A DNA stretch of 64,000 nucleotides from Rhodobacter sp. CZR27 (GCF_002407205.1 NZ_CP023548.1:1884501-1948500), one strand, 5' to 3'; positions 24,270 through 32,795 are shown, counted from the first letter of the stretch. Numbers and translations: made by a program. Notes: generated from the letters alone by a model not told the origin.

Positions 24270-25910
24270 TTAGACGCTGGTGGCGACCTTCAGCAGGCGG
24301 ATCGCCTCGGCCTTCACCACGTCGCCCCCGACACGGCGGCGGCCATGGAAGCGCGTCTGCCCGTTGGTGGCGCGGCTGTAGGGGTCACGCATGACCGACA
24401 GGCTCAGCCGGTCCACCACGCGGTAGCCCTGCTTCAGATCGCCGAAGAGGATCGGCAGCGCGTTCGCGGCCACGTCGGGCATGTCCGGCAGTTCGATGAC
24501 GGGGCGGCCCAGGATGGTCGGCGGGTTGCCCTCGGCCAGGCTTTCGGCCCAGAGGAAGTGCCCGTCGCTGGTCTTCAGCTTGCGCACGGCGCCGATGGTC
24601 GAGCGGTTCATGCCCCAGACCGCGTTCGCCGCGTAGAAGCCCGGCAGCGCGTGGAACATGCCGATGATCGCGTCGGCCGAGATTGCCGCCGCCGCGCCGC
24701 TGGCCACCTTCGGAACCGACGTGTCGGTCAGGATGCCGCCGGGTTGCCCGGTGCCGGTGCCCGAGACGAAGGCCGCGCCTTCGAGGCGCCCGAACTCTTC
24801 GGCGAAGTCCGCCGCAAGCTCGCCCTGAAGGTTGTACTGGTTGTCTTCGAGCAGCGCGTTCGACACGTCCACATAGCAGGCGGCCTCGTGCGGGGTCAGC
24901 ACGATCTCGCCATAGGTCGGATCGGTCGAAGAGCGGTTGCCGGTCTCCGAGACCCACGCGGCGGTGAGCGTGCCGGTGCGCTTGGGCATCCGGGCCTCGG
25001 CCGCGCCGATGCTGATGACACGGGCGTGTTGCCGGATCGGCGAGAACTGGACGAGGTTCTTCACCACTTCCTTGACGAACTCGCTCGGCGCGAGGTAGCC
25101 GCCGCCGTTGGTCGCCATGTCGAGCGACTTCAGTTCCGCGCCCGCCGCGTCACCGTGCTTGATGTAAGCGCCGAAGGCCTTGGTCTGGATCTCGCCCGGC
25201 TCTTCGGCCTTGGTGATGATGCCCGGCCGCGCCAGTTTCTGTTCGATCCGGCCCGCCGCCTTGACGACGTTGCCCACGCTCTCTTCGACGGCGGCGAGGC
25301 GGGTGTCGAGGCTCGCCACGGTCTCTTCGACCGCCGTCATGCGGTCCTCGATGTCGTTCGCCGCTTCAGGCGCGGCAGCCTTCTGTTCATCAGCCATGAT
25401 CCGGCTCCTGTTGCTTGCCGCACGCGCGGCGGATGGTGCCGCGACGGCGGCAGTCTTCACGCTGGTGATCCGCGCGGACGATGCCGCCGGGATGGACACG
25501 AGCGAGATTTCGATGAGGTCGATTTCGGTCAGCAGGCGCGCCCCGCCCGGCAGGCGCTCGGCCCGCTTCGTCCGGTAGCCGATCGATAGCCCGTTCAGCG
25601 CGCCAGCCTTCAGCAGCGCATAGGCCTCGGCGCCCCGCATCGTTTCCAGCACGAGGCGGCCAGTGACATGCAGGCCCTTCTCATCCTCGCGCATGTCGAG
25701 CCAGCGCCCGACAGGCTGCGTCGGGTCGTGCTGCCAGAGCAGGAGCGGCATCGTCCCCGCCTCCCGGTGCGCCTTCAGGCTTGCGGCGTAGGCGCCTCGC
25801 GCGACCACGTCGCCCGCGCTGTCAGGCTCGCCGCCGAAGGGCGAGGCATAGCCGGCGATGAGACCGGCCTCGGTCGATTGAAATTTGATTTCAAGGTCAA
25901 GCCGCTCCAT
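24270..25910 (-). CDS. HK97-type prohead protease fused to major capsid protein
   Basis: The 546-residue ORF combines two normally separate proteins. Residues 1-165 are an S78-type prohead protease, with histidine in LLLWQHDPTQPVGRW (H61), serine in NGLSIGYR (S109) and acid in EIDLIEISLVSIP (E134). Residues 172-230 form a coiled-coil delta/scaffold part, and about 245-546 the HK97 capsid fold (NGGGYLAPSEFVKEVVKN, then AAWVSETG). Met172 has its own AGGAG site 7 bases upstream, so a separate 375-residue capsid protein, close to the HK97 length of 385, could also be made. The start overlaps portal by 14 bases. Confidence 0.93.
   Translation of the reverse strand: MERLDLEIKFQSTEAGLIAGYASPFGGEPDSAGDVVARGAYAASLKAHREAGTMPLLLWQHDPTQPVGRWLDMREDEKGLHVTGRLVLETMRGAEAYALLKAGALNGLSIGYRTKRAERLPGGARLLTEIDLIEISLVSIPAASSARITSVKTAAVAAPSAARAASNRSRIMADEQKAAAPEAANDIEDRMTAVEETVASLDTRLAAVEESVGNVVKAAGRIEQKLARPGIITKAEEPGEIQTKAFGAYIKHGDAAGAELKSLDMATNGGGYLAPSEFVKEVVKNLVQFSPIRQHARVISIGAAEARMPKRTGTLTAAWVSETGNRSSTDPTYGEIVLTPHEAACYVDVSNALLEDNQYNLQGELAADFAEEFGRLEGAAFVSGTGTGQPGGILTDTSVPKVASGAAAAISADAIIGMFHALPGFYAANAVWGMNRSTIGAVRKLKTSDGHFLWAESLAEGNPPTILGRPVIELPDMPDVAANALPILFGDLKQGYRVVDRLSLSVMRDPYSRATNGQTRFHGRRRVGGDVVKAEAIRLLKVATSV
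25405..25409 (-). promoter_or_regulatory. Internal Shine-Dalgarno before Met172 of the protease-capsid ORF
   Basis: AGGAG on the minus strand lies 7 bases before an in-frame ATG at 25397. It would allow the capsid precursor to be made in excess over the protease, matching the stoichiometry a head needs. Confidence 0.65.
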
Positions 25911-27102
25911 GGGCGCCCCCTGCGTCTTCGGTGTTCAAAGGAAGCCGGAACTGGTCGCCGCCCGCGTAAGGCGCCCGGTTCTCGGCCGCCCTGATCTCGT
26001 TCGGCGACAAAAGTCCGTTGGTGACGGCCTTCGCGTAGGCCTCGAAGCGCGCGGCCAGATCAGCGCGGGCGATGTCGTCGGCCAGGAACTCGGCGTGGTA
26101 GGTCGTCCGCTCTTCGGGCGTCAGCAGCGCGCGGCGGATCGCACCTTCCCAGAGCTTCAGCCACGGCAGGAGCGTCAGCGTCAGGAACTGTTGCCCCATG
26201 TGCTCGGCGTTGTTGTGGGTCGTCCGCTCAAGCTCCTGAAGCAGGTGAAGCGGGATGCGGAACACGCGGGCGATCTCGGCGACCTGATGGCGGCGCAGTT
26301 CGAGGAACTGAAGATCGACCGACGAGAACGAGACCGGCACGAAGTCCATGCCGTCTTCGAGGATCAGGGTCCGGCCGGAGTTCTCGCCCCCGGCATGGGC
26401 TGCGTTGAAACTGTCGCGCAGCTTGCGCAGCGTCTCCGGCCCCAGCGTCTTGGCATATTTGAACACGCCCGACGGCCGGGCGCCCTGGGCGAACAGCTTG
26501 GCCGCGTGCAACTCCATCGCGCTCGCCAGACCGATCGCCTCGCGCGCCTGCATGATCGGCGACAGGCCCACGTTGGGCGATGTGCCCAGCGTGCGCAGGT
26601 GGAGGATCTCCGTCCGGGCAAATTCGCGCTGCGTGGCGTCGCTCGCGGTCACGCGGTAGCTCGGCTCCATAGTGACAGCGTCGGTCAGCACTTCGACAGC
26701 CGACGATTGCAGCGGGATCAATTCGGTGATCTTCCCGCCCGTCCGGTTGATGAAGGCGAAGGCGTTGCCGTGCAGGAGCACCTGCGTCTGCATGAACAGC
26801 CGGAACTCGGCCGCACTGGTCCAGTCATTTGCCTGGTCGTGCAGGATCTCGGCAAGCGGGTGATCGGTGGCCCGTTCCTTCCCGCCGTCAGCAGTGCGGC
26901 GATAGAGATGCAGCGGAAGTTGCGCGACGCTCTCGGCCAGCACCTTGACCGATGCATAGACGGTCGGGCAGCGGAGTGCGGTTTCGGGCGTGACTGCCAC
27001 ACCGGCCGCGGAAGGCGAGCCGCCGAACAAGGCGATCAATTCCGGCGATGGACTGGCCACGCCGGATTTCGTTTCAGAGCGGGATTTAAAAAGGCGAAGC
27101 AT
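25897..27102 (-). CDS. Phage portal protein, HK97 family
   Basis: The 401-residue portal forms the ring through which DNA enters the head. Family features include TALRCPTVYASVKVLAESVAQL near residue 40 as TVYASVKVLAESVAQLP, then FMQTQVLLHGNAFAFINR, and a later segment RVFRIPLHLLQELERTTHNN. ATG 27102 is preferred over a TTG 15 bases upstream. It overlaps the downstream protease-capsid gene by 14 bases. Confidence 0.92.
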   Translation of the reverse strand: MLRLFKSRSETKSGVASPSPELIALFGGSPSAAGVAVTPETALRCPTVYASVKVLAESVAQLPLHLYRRTADGGKERATDHPLAEILHDQANDWTSAAEFRLFMQTQVLLHGNAFAFINRTGGKITELIPLQSSAVEVLTDAVTMEPSYRVTASDATQREFARTEILHLRTLGTSPNVGLSPIMQAREAIGLASAMELHAAKLFAQGARPSGVFKYAKTLGPETLRKLRDSFNAAHAGGENSGRTLILEDGMDFVPVSFSSVDLQFLELRRHQVAEIARVFRIPLHLLQELERTTHNNAEHMGQQFLTLTLLPWLKLWEGAIRRALLTPEERTTYHAEFLADDIARADLAARFEAYAKAVTNGLLSPNEIRAAENRAPYAGGDQFRLPLNTEDAGGAHGAA

Positions 27103-27192
27103 TGCGCCCCCGTGCAATTACTCGCCTAATTTACAGCAGGGGCGCTAATTGATAAAGATGGCAAACCCTAGCAAAACATTGCAGCGGGCTTT

Positions 27193-27393
27193 TTAATATC
27201 CGCCATCCTCCTTTGCCGCCAAAGCGGCGCCGTAAAGCGCGCGGGCCTTGAGGGCGAGAATTACGTCACCGAGGCCGCGGTAAACGTGATCGAAAATATC
27301 GCTGGCCATTTCGTCGGCGGTTTCCACGGTCCAGGGCGACAGTTCGGCGACACGCTGGATGGTCTCGACTATTTGCGGAGGCAGTTCCCTCAT
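27193..27393 (-). CDS. Small unknown acidic protein
   Basis: The 66-residue product (MRELPPQIVETIQRVAELSP, then DEMASDIFDHVYRGLGDVIL) is predicted all-helical. It is not recognised. Its ATG overlaps the stop of the HTH gene by ATGA and it ends 90 bp before portal, so it is probably the last early gene. A longer frame upstream exists, but it runs through the HTH gene and is not credible. Confidence 0.6.
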   Translation of the reverse strand: MRELPPQIVETIQRVAELSPWTVETADEMASDIFDHVYRGLGDVILALKARALYGAALAAKEDGGY

Positions 27394-27596
27394 TGGCGCC
27401 CCCCGAGCCATTCTGCCAGTTCGCCGCGGTCGGCGTAGTAGCGCCCACCGCCCGGTTGGCGGATCGGCGCCTTGCCAGAGCGTGCCCAGCGGCGAGCGGT
27501 GTCGATACTGATCCCGAGGGCTTGGGCGATCGCAGGGAGGCCCCATATCCCTGCCGGGGCGCTGTTGATGGCGTCGAGCGGGGGTTGATCTGCCAT
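27390..27596 (-). CDS. Small helix-turn-helix DNA-binding protein
   Basis: The 68-residue protein has an excisionase/MerR-like winged helix: GLPAIAQALGISIDTARRWA, then GKAPIRQPGGGRYYADRGEL. ATG 27596 has AAGGGA upstream. An in-frame start at 27752 would overlap the ATPase stop by ATGA but would translate the GGAACA repeat cluster into low-complexity sequence, so I prefer 27596. It is a natural candidate to bind that cluster or the upstream replication genes. Confidence 0.7.
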   Translation of the reverse strand: MADQPPLDAINSAPAGIWGLPAIAQALGISIDTARRWARSGKAPIRQPGGGRYYADRGELAEWLGGRQ

Positions 27597-27649
27597 TTGT
27601 TCGTTCCCTTGCTGGATGGCTTTGTCAGCGCACTTCGTCGCCTCTGATC

Positions 27650-27746
27650 GGAACACACGGAACACACCATAGGTGTGTGTTCCGGTTGTTCCGGAACACA
27701 CCGGAACATTGTTCCGTTCGTGTTCCGTCTTGTTCCGGTGTGCTCC
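27650..27746. repeat. Phased TGTTCC/GGAACA repeat cluster (origin or operator candidate)
   Basis: Within 97 bp there are at least eight copies of TGTTCC or its complement. They include the 12-bp palindrome TGTTCCGGAACA at 27687-27698, the inverted repeat GGAACA-T-TGTTCC at 27703-27715, and same-orientation copies at 27710, 27721, 27731 and (TGCTCC) 27741, spaced 10-11 bp. ACACACC/GGTGTGT arms also pair around 27667. Helical phasing of half-sites is typical of iterons or a cooperative operator. It lies between the RepA-like ATPase and the HTH gene. Confidence 0.65.
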
Positions 27747-27748
27747 GG

Positions 27749-28873
27749 TCATGTTTCGAGCCTCGCAAGTCGGTAATGGTCGTCATGGACGGACAGCCAT
27801 CCGGACTCCACGAGCTTCTTCCGGGCGCGCTGGAATGCGACCTTCTTCGCATCCTGGTTGTCGCCGGTGTGCGCTGCGTAGAATGCGCGTCGCCAATCAT
27901 CGACATGGACAGACGCGGAAAGGTCTTCCATCGCACCGCAAGTCTCGCGGCGGACCTTGTTGAAGGTGTCGAAGCCAATGCGGGCGTCACCCATTAGGCG
28001 CGGCGCTTTCTTAGGCTGCCCCGATGCCATGCGCTCCACAAGAACGGCGCTAGTGATGACCTCGCATTCTTTCGTGACGCCCACATCGACGGGCGTAAGA
28101 ACAAAGTGCATATCCGGCGGCACCGCCGCGTCTTTGGTCTTCGTATTGACCACGCGGACTTCGTCACCATCCTTCTCGACGCGATATTCGACATCAAGCG
28201 CAGCTTTCAAGTTCATCGATCCCCGTGCTCGCATCTTTTCGGCGTGTCCGGTATGGTGGACAACGAGGCCGGTGCATTTGTCGTAGCGGGCAGTAACCGC
28301 GCACACGGCATTAACGAAGGCGTTCATATCTGGGGGTGCGCTCTCATTGCCGGAGCCAAAGTTTCGCGCCAGAGTGTCAATGATGATCAACGCCGGTGGA
28401 CCCTCTGCTGCGGCCACGGAATCCACCACTTCCGCAACAAGCGAGACAAAGTTCGCGTCAAGAAAATCCGCCGCCATTTTAGAGAAGAATAGAGGTGCAT
28501 TAGCGGTTGCGACGCCAGATTGGCGCTCCCACGCCTTAACGCGCCTTGTAAGGCCGCTGTGACCTTCACCGGCGATATAGATAACCGGCCCCTGCCGAAC
28601 TTCCCGCCCATGGAATGGAACGCCACAAGCTACGCAGCACGCCATACCGATGGCAACAAAAGACTTGCAGCACCCAGGATCGCCGAAGATCAGTGCAAAG
28701 CTGGACGTTTCGAGGATGCCGTCGATATGGAACTCCGGCTCGCGGAACTCCATGTCCGAGACGCGGACCAACTCGAACTTCGGCTTCATGGCCGGCGCAG
28801 CTTGTGGCGCCACCGTCAGAGCCTCAACGCCATCGGCGAACAGATCCTCAAAGGGATTTGGCAGTGCGACCAT
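27749..28873 (-). CDS. RepA-like replicative AAA ATPase/helicase
   Basis: The 374-residue RecA-fold ATPase has Walker A GDPGCCKS (residues 64-71) and Walker B PALIIIDTLARNF near residue 150. A segment LVVHHTGHAEKMRARGS typical of RepA/DnaB-like hexameric helicases follows, then a C-terminal winged-helix-like part (FQRARKKLVESGWLSVHDDH). The fifth Walker A residue, usually Gly before Lys, is Cys; this may be tolerated. It follows the primase gene with a one-base overlap (TAATG), so the two form a replication module. Confidence 0.85.
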   Translation of the reverse strand: MVALPNPFEDLFADGVEALTVAPQAAPAMKPKFELVRVSDMEFREPEFHIDGILETSSFALIFGDPGCCKSFVAIGMACCVACGVPFHGREVRQGPVIYIAGEGHSGLTRRVKAWERQSGVATANAPLFFSKMAADFLDANFVSLVAEVVDSVAAAEGPPALIIIDTLARNFGSGNESAPPDMNAFVNAVCAVTARYDKCTGLVVHHTGHAEKMRARGSMNLKAALDVEYRVEKDGDEVRVVNTKTKDAAVPPDMHFVLTPVDVGVTKECEVITSAVLVERMASGQPKKAPRLMGDARIGFDTFNKVRRETCGAMEDLSASVHVDDWRRAFYAAHTGDNQDAKKVAFQRARKKLVESGWLSVHDDHYRLARLET

Positions 28874-29922
28874 TAGACGGTTCCCCCTTTCGCGGCTGCC
28901 TCGGCATCCCTTGCGGCCTCAAGAAATTGTTTTTGCAGACCAGCCGGCAGTAGCCGCCAAGCACGTTTCATCGCGTTCATCCGCTGCACGGCCCAGTAGC
29001 CGTAGGCGTCGGGGTCGGTCGGCTGTGCCGCGGCACGGGAGGCATACCAGCCGCCGCGACTGTCGGCCTTGCGCAACATCTCGTCATACCGCTCGCCGTG
29101 GGCCGGACTGACCGCACGGGCAGCGATCGCCACGGCGGCCAGAACGGCCGCAGTCTGATCGCCGTCGAGGCCCAGCTTGTGCGCGAGCATGTCGGCGGCC
29201 TCTTTCGATGCGCGATGAACGCTCGCGCCGCTGAAGATCCGGTGAAGACGTTCGCCTAGAGCCTCGCGGATCTCGTCGTCCGCCCGCAGCCCTCGCACGC
29301 TTTCGGCATTGCGATCGACGCTGCCGTCAATCCTGATCCCAGCAGCTTCCAGGGCGGCCTTGAAGGCGGCATTCAGCGTCGCCCAATCGAGCCGCGGTAG
29401 GTCGGCCACGTTCCAATCCTCGGGCGCATCGCCCTCGTATTCGAGCACCGCACCCGACGGATGCCGGCCGTGGATCATCACCTGCCTGCCTGGATGGTTC
29501 GCGAAGATCTCCACCTTGGCGGCATCATCGCCGATTGAGCGGGAAAGACCCTCAACGCCTTCTCCAGCGCCGTAGAATAGCATCCGCCGCGCGCTGCCTT
29601 GGCGCTGCCTCACGATGACTGCCGACTCGGCAACCATCTCGAACGCCCGGCGGGCGGCGTCCGCGCGACTCGGGTCGTCAATGTCGATATCGACGCCAAC
29701 AAAGCCGCTGGTGATTGCGCCCGTCCCGGCGTGGGGCAGCGCAGTGGGGGCGCCTTGCGCGTTCCGCGTTCGCGGAATGATCGGCTCGGGACGGGATGGG
29801 TCGTATTGGAACGAAGGCCAAGCCGCAAAGAGCGGCCCCTTCGACTTCTCGTCCACAGGCACGATCCGCCAGCCATTGCCGTGAAGGCGCGCCCGCAACT
29901 CGATGGTATCAGCCCACGTCAT
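28873..29922 (-). CDS. Bifunctional primase-polymerase (Prim-Pol) domain protein
   Basis: The 349-residue protein has the archaeo-eukaryotic-type Prim-Pol layout: an N-terminal GNGWRIVPVDEKSKGPLFAAW, then the metal-binding acidic motif GFVGVDIDIDDPSR, then VEIFANHPGRQVMIHGRHPS with the nucleotide-binding histidine. A helical C-terminus follows. Such proteins prime DNA replication of phages, plasmids and satellites. ATG 29922 overlaps the stop of the upstream small gene by ATGA; an in-frame start further upstream is not conserved-looking. Confidence 0.87.
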   Translation of the reverse strand: MTWADTIELRARLHGNGWRIVPVDEKSKGPLFAAWPSFQYDPSRPEPIIPRTRNAQGAPTALPHAGTGAITSGFVGVDIDIDDPSRADAARRAFEMVAESAVIVRQRQGSARRMLFYGAGEGVEGLSRSIGDDAAKVEIFANHPGRQVMIHGRHPSGAVLEYEGDAPEDWNVADLPRLDWATLNAAFKAALEAAGIRIDGSVDRNAESVRGLRADDEIREALGERLHRIFSGASVHRASKEAADMLAHKLGLDGDQTAAVLAAVAIAARAVSPAHGERYDEMLRKADSRGGWYASRAAAQPTDPDAYGYWAVQRMNAMKRAWRLLPAGLQKQFLEAARDAEAAAKGGTV

Positions 29923-30260
29923 CGCCAGAACCTCCAGCGCCCGCAGGTCCACCACGAGTTGACAAGCCGCTCGCGAGCCGCCCCGGCCTGAGACGGCAGG
30001 GCGCAAATGCGGACGGTGAACCAAACGCGGCAGTCGAGGGCAGTAACGGACGGCGGTGAAACGTGCGGTTCGCCCCACCGCACCGCGAAGGCGCAGGTCG
30101 CGCATTGGTTTTTCGCCCGGCGAACGGCATCGGGTGATGACATGCGCGAAAACGTGCTGTATCGTTTTTGCAGGTCGCTGGGGTTTGGCAAAGTTCCGTG
30201 GCCGCTTGCCCGGTCGAGGCGTTGCAGCGCCTCACCGGGCGTTCGCATTTCAAGTCTCAT
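29919..30260 (-). CDS. Small Cys-containing unknown protein
   Basis: The 113-residue product holds CATCAF followed 20-25 residues later by a single Cys (VTALDC) and another near residue 85 (VRICALP). This could be a zinc site in a small replication or regulatory protein. No family is recognised. Support for its reality is contextual: the stop overlaps the Prim-Pol start by ATGA, and the start is 3 bases after the preceding gene. Confidence 0.55.
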   Translation of the reverse strand: MRLEMRTPGEALQRLDRASGHGTLPNPSDLQKRYSTFSRMSSPDAVRRAKNQCATCAFAVRWGEPHVSPPSVTALDCRVWFTVRICALPSQAGAARERLVNSWWTCGRWRFWR

Positions 30261-30263
30261 GGA

Positions 30264-30812
30264 TCACTCCCAGGTGTAGGCGCCGGCGCGCCCGTTGCCG
30301 GCGCCGAGGAAGGCGAAGAGGGCGCACGAGACCGAAGCCTCGCGCCAGAAGACGCCCGGCCGCCGTTGCGGATCAGTCCCTCGTTCGAGAAAGCGGGCGA
30401 TCATCGCGCCCGACTCGTCGCGGATCTCGACTGCCGGCGACGTGATGCCGAAGGCGATCGTCTGGCGCATCATGCCTTCACGCTTGGGGTTCTCCGATCC
30501 GATGGTGGCGATGATGCCGGCGAGCATGTCGCCCGCGGTCAGCACCTCGCCCGGATAGCTGTCCGGCAGACCGGCAGGACGTAGCGCCAGATATCGCGCA
30601 ACTGCCTCCGCTGCGTCTTTCGCCAGCGGCGCCAGAGCAATTCCGGTAATCAGCGCCGCGACGTGCTCAGGTTCAACATCTGCGATCGCCTTTCCGCGAC
30701 TGGTCGGCAGCATTCCTGCGATTTGAAGCGCGCGGGCGATGGTGGTTACTTTCACCTCCGGCTCGCGCGTGACGACAATCATGTCGTCTATCAGGTTTCT
30801 AAGGCTGGGCAT
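30264..30812 (-). CDS. Unknown element protein
   Basis: The 182-residue protein starts MPSLRNLIDDMIVVTREPEV, has a helical central part (VEPEHVAALITGIALAPLAK) and a C-terminal part with FLERGTDPQRRPGVFWREAS. It is not recognised. It is the first gene of the tightly packed replication unit, so it could be a regulator or replication accessory factor. No signal peptide or membrane segment is seen. Confidence 0.65.
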   Translation of the reverse strand: MPSLRNLIDDMIVVTREPEVKVTTIARALQIAGMLPTSRGKAIADVEPEHVAALITGIALAPLAKDAAEAVARYLALRPAGLPDSYPGEVLTAGDMLAGIIATIGSENPKREGMMRQTIAFGITSPAVEIRDESGAMIARFLERGTDPQRRPGVFWREASVSCALFAFLGAGNGRAGAYTWE

Positions 30813-30893
30813 GTAGATCTCCTTTCATGGTATGAAACTACCACAAACCACTTTAGGAAGTCCACCCGCGTGGGTGACATATTCTGCCACCCA

Positions 30894-31085
30894 TCACGCC
30901 GCCTGTTTTGCCCGCTCTTCAATCCAAGTCAGAATATCCGCCTCCCGCCAGTAACGACGGCGGGCAATGTAAATTGGGCGCGGGAAATTCATCGCTGAAT
31001 CGTTCCGCCACCGCCACAAAGTCATATCGCTGACGTTGCCGCAGATGCTGCGGACCATTGCAGAAGTAATCAGTTTCGCGGTCAT
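30894..31085 (-). CDS. AlpA-like HTH regulator/excisionase
   Basis: The 63-residue protein matches the AlpA/MerR-like winged-helix type: MTAKLITSAMVRSICGNVSD, TLWRWRNDSAMNFPRPIYIA, then RRRYWREADILTWIEER. AlpA of P4-like satellites activates or controls integration and excision genes. AlpA-type genes are common in phage-inducible islands, where they act in induction. It stands apart from its neighbours by 76-81 bp on each side. Confidence 0.85.
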   Translation of the reverse strand: MTAKLITSAMVRSICGNVSDMTLWRWRNDSAMNFPRPIYIARRRYWREADILTWIEERAKQAA

Positions 31086-31161
31086 GTCGTGCCCCGTTAT
31101 ATCGCGTTATGGCGCATATATGACGGGTGCAGGACGATGCCGCTACGACAAGAAATTCCGA

Positions 31162-31491
31162 TTACTTGGCGGCCTCGGCCGCTTGGCGATAATAGGCCAG
31201 GCCACGTTCGACTGTCCGCGTGGTCAGACCCAGCACGTCCGCGATTTCAGCGACGGACATGCCTTCCTCTTTCGCCTTTCCGACCTCCCACCATTTCGAC
31301 GGCGGCCGGCTCGGCTGCCCTTTTCCGCGGTTGCCGTCGAGCAGATCCGCGATGGCGTTGCGGATCTCCTGGTCGATTGGCTCGCCAGATCGCAGGATCT
31401 CGCAGGCTCGCGCTCGCCGCTCGGCCAGATCGTCGGCGAGCTTCATGCCATCGCGTCTGGTCGCGAGGAAGAGGGCGCGAAGATCAGCCAT
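31162..31491 (-). CDS. HTH-domain protein next to integrase
   Basis: The 109-residue protein has a C-terminal helix-turn-helix-like segment (GMSVAEIADVLGLTTRTVER, then GLAYYRQAAE) after a helical N-terminus and a Pro/Arg-rich linker. It overlaps the integrase 3' end by 8 bases, so it is co-expressed with it. It may be the element's repressor or a recombination directionality factor; no family name can be given. Confidence 0.7.
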   Translation of the reverse strand: MADLRALFLATRRDGMKLADDLAERRARACEILRSGEPIDQEIRNAIADLLDGNRGKGQPSRPPSKWWEVGKAKEEGMSVAEIADVLGLTTRTVERGLAYYRQAAEAAK

Positions 31492-32734
31492 TCGCTCGCG
31501 CCTCCAGCCTCACCACGTTATCCGTCTTGCCCTCCACCAGCGACGCCACGAACCGCGCCCAAGCCTCCAGCGCCTGCCGCTTCTCGTCGGCGTAGTCGTG
31601 CCGCTGATAGACGGCGACGATCCCGCCTCCGGTCCCGCTCACATGGTTCAGGACGGCCTCAGTGACGCGGACGGCGATGCCGAGGCGCGCCATTCCGGTT
31701 GCCGCCGTCCTGCGCAGGTCGTGGAACGTCCAGCGCGGGATTTCGACAGGCTGCCCCCGCTCCTTGCTGGCGATCGTCGTCATGGCCTCGGCCAGTGTCG
31801 CCCGTGCCTTGAAGAAGCCGCTGACGGGCGTTCGGCCGGTCGTGGTGAAGATGAACCGCGCCCTGCCCTCCCCGTCCGTCACGCGCTCCACGCCATCCAG
31901 GACGGCGATCACGGCTTCTGCGAGCGGCACGTCATGCACCCGGCCGTTCTTCGTCCGGTCTGCCGAGAGGTGCCAGAGATCGCCCCGGATCTCGTTGTCG
32001 GTGATTTGCGCCACCTCGTTTAGCCGTTGGCCCGTCAGAAGCAGCACCTTGCCGACCGGCCCCCACGGAAAGCCCTCGGCTTCGCAGGCCGCCCAGAACC
32101 ACCGGATCTCGTCGTCGGTCAGCACCCGGTCGCGGCTGGCCTCCTTTGCCACCGGCTTCACGCCGGTCGCCGGGCTTGTCGCCAGAATGTCCCGCTCGAC
32201 ACACCAGCCGAGGAACTTGTTCAGGTAGGCGCGGACGCGGTTCGCGGTCACCACGCGGCCACTGTCCGCGATGCCGTCGAGCAGGCCGATCACATCGCGC
32301 TTGGTGATCGTGTGAATATCGCGGTCGCCCCATGCCGCGACCACGAAGCGGTCAAGCTCGCGCCGCACCACGTCGCCGCTTTTCAGCTTGGACAGGTGCC
32401 GCTTGTCGAACTGGCTGATCAGGGTCTTGATCTTGTCGCGGTCATTCTCAGGCTTCGGAGCTTTGGCGGCCTTGACCTCCGCTGCCGGATCGGTGCCGGC
32501 GCTTGCCGCGGCCAGGGTTTGCCGGGCACGCTCGCGCGCATCCGCAAGGGACAGCATCGGGAACGCGCCGAGAGACATGCGCCGATGCACCCCGCCATGC
32601 CGGTAGCGGACCTGCCAGCCCTTTTTCCCGGTCGGCTGGACGATGAGATAAAGCCCGACGCAGAGGCTGTCCGGGATCTCCTGTCGCTTGTCGGTCGGTT
32701 TGATCTTCTCGACGGTTGCGGCGCTCAGCTTCAT
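31484..32734 (-). CDS. int: Tyrosine site-specific integrase, P4 type
   Basis: The 416-residue recombinase has the N-terminal DUF4102/arm-binding part (LIVQPTGKKGWQVRYRHGG), an SAM-like core-binding domain, and a catalytic domain. The latter has R in LTGQRLNEVAQ, HDLRRTAATG, H in NHVSG and the nucleophile Y in VAVYQRHDY. It lies 167 bp from attR and is transcribed away from it into the element. P4-type integrases commonly use tRNA 3' ends, as here. Confidence 0.96.
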   Translation of the reverse strand: MKLSAATVEKIKPTDKRQEIPDSLCVGLYLIVQPTGKKGWQVRYRHGGVHRRMSLGAFPMLSLADARERARQTLAAASAGTDPAAEVKAAKAPKPENDRDKIKTLISQFDKRHLSKLKSGDVVRRELDRFVVAAWGDRDIHTITKRDVIGLLDGIADSGRVVTANRVRAYLNKFLGWCVERDILATSPATGVKPVAKEASRDRVLTDDEIRWFWAACEAEGFPWGPVGKVLLLTGQRLNEVAQITDNEIRGDLWHLSADRTKNGRVHDVPLAEAVIAVLDGVERVTDGEGRARFIFTTTGRTPVSGFFKARATLAEAMTTIASKERGQPVEIPRWTFHDLRRTAATGMARLGIAVRVTEAVLNHVSGTGGGIVAVYQRHDYADEKRQALEAWARFVASLVEGKTDNVVRLEARANG

Positions 32735-32750
32735 GTCAACTGGTCCTCCG

Positions 32751-32795
32751 GGGGAACAATCTGGGGAACAGAGTAGCGGATACCCTCTGTTCCCC
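32751..32795. repeat. GGGGAACA repeats near attR (candidate integrase arm sites)
   Basis: GGGGAACA occurs at 32751-32758 and 32763-32770, and its complement TGTTCCCC at 32788-32795. The last two are part of a perfect 11-bp inverted repeat (GGGGAACAGAG/CTCTGTTCCCC). They lie between the integrase start and attR and mirror the pair near attL. They could also be the integrase operator. Confidence 0.55.
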
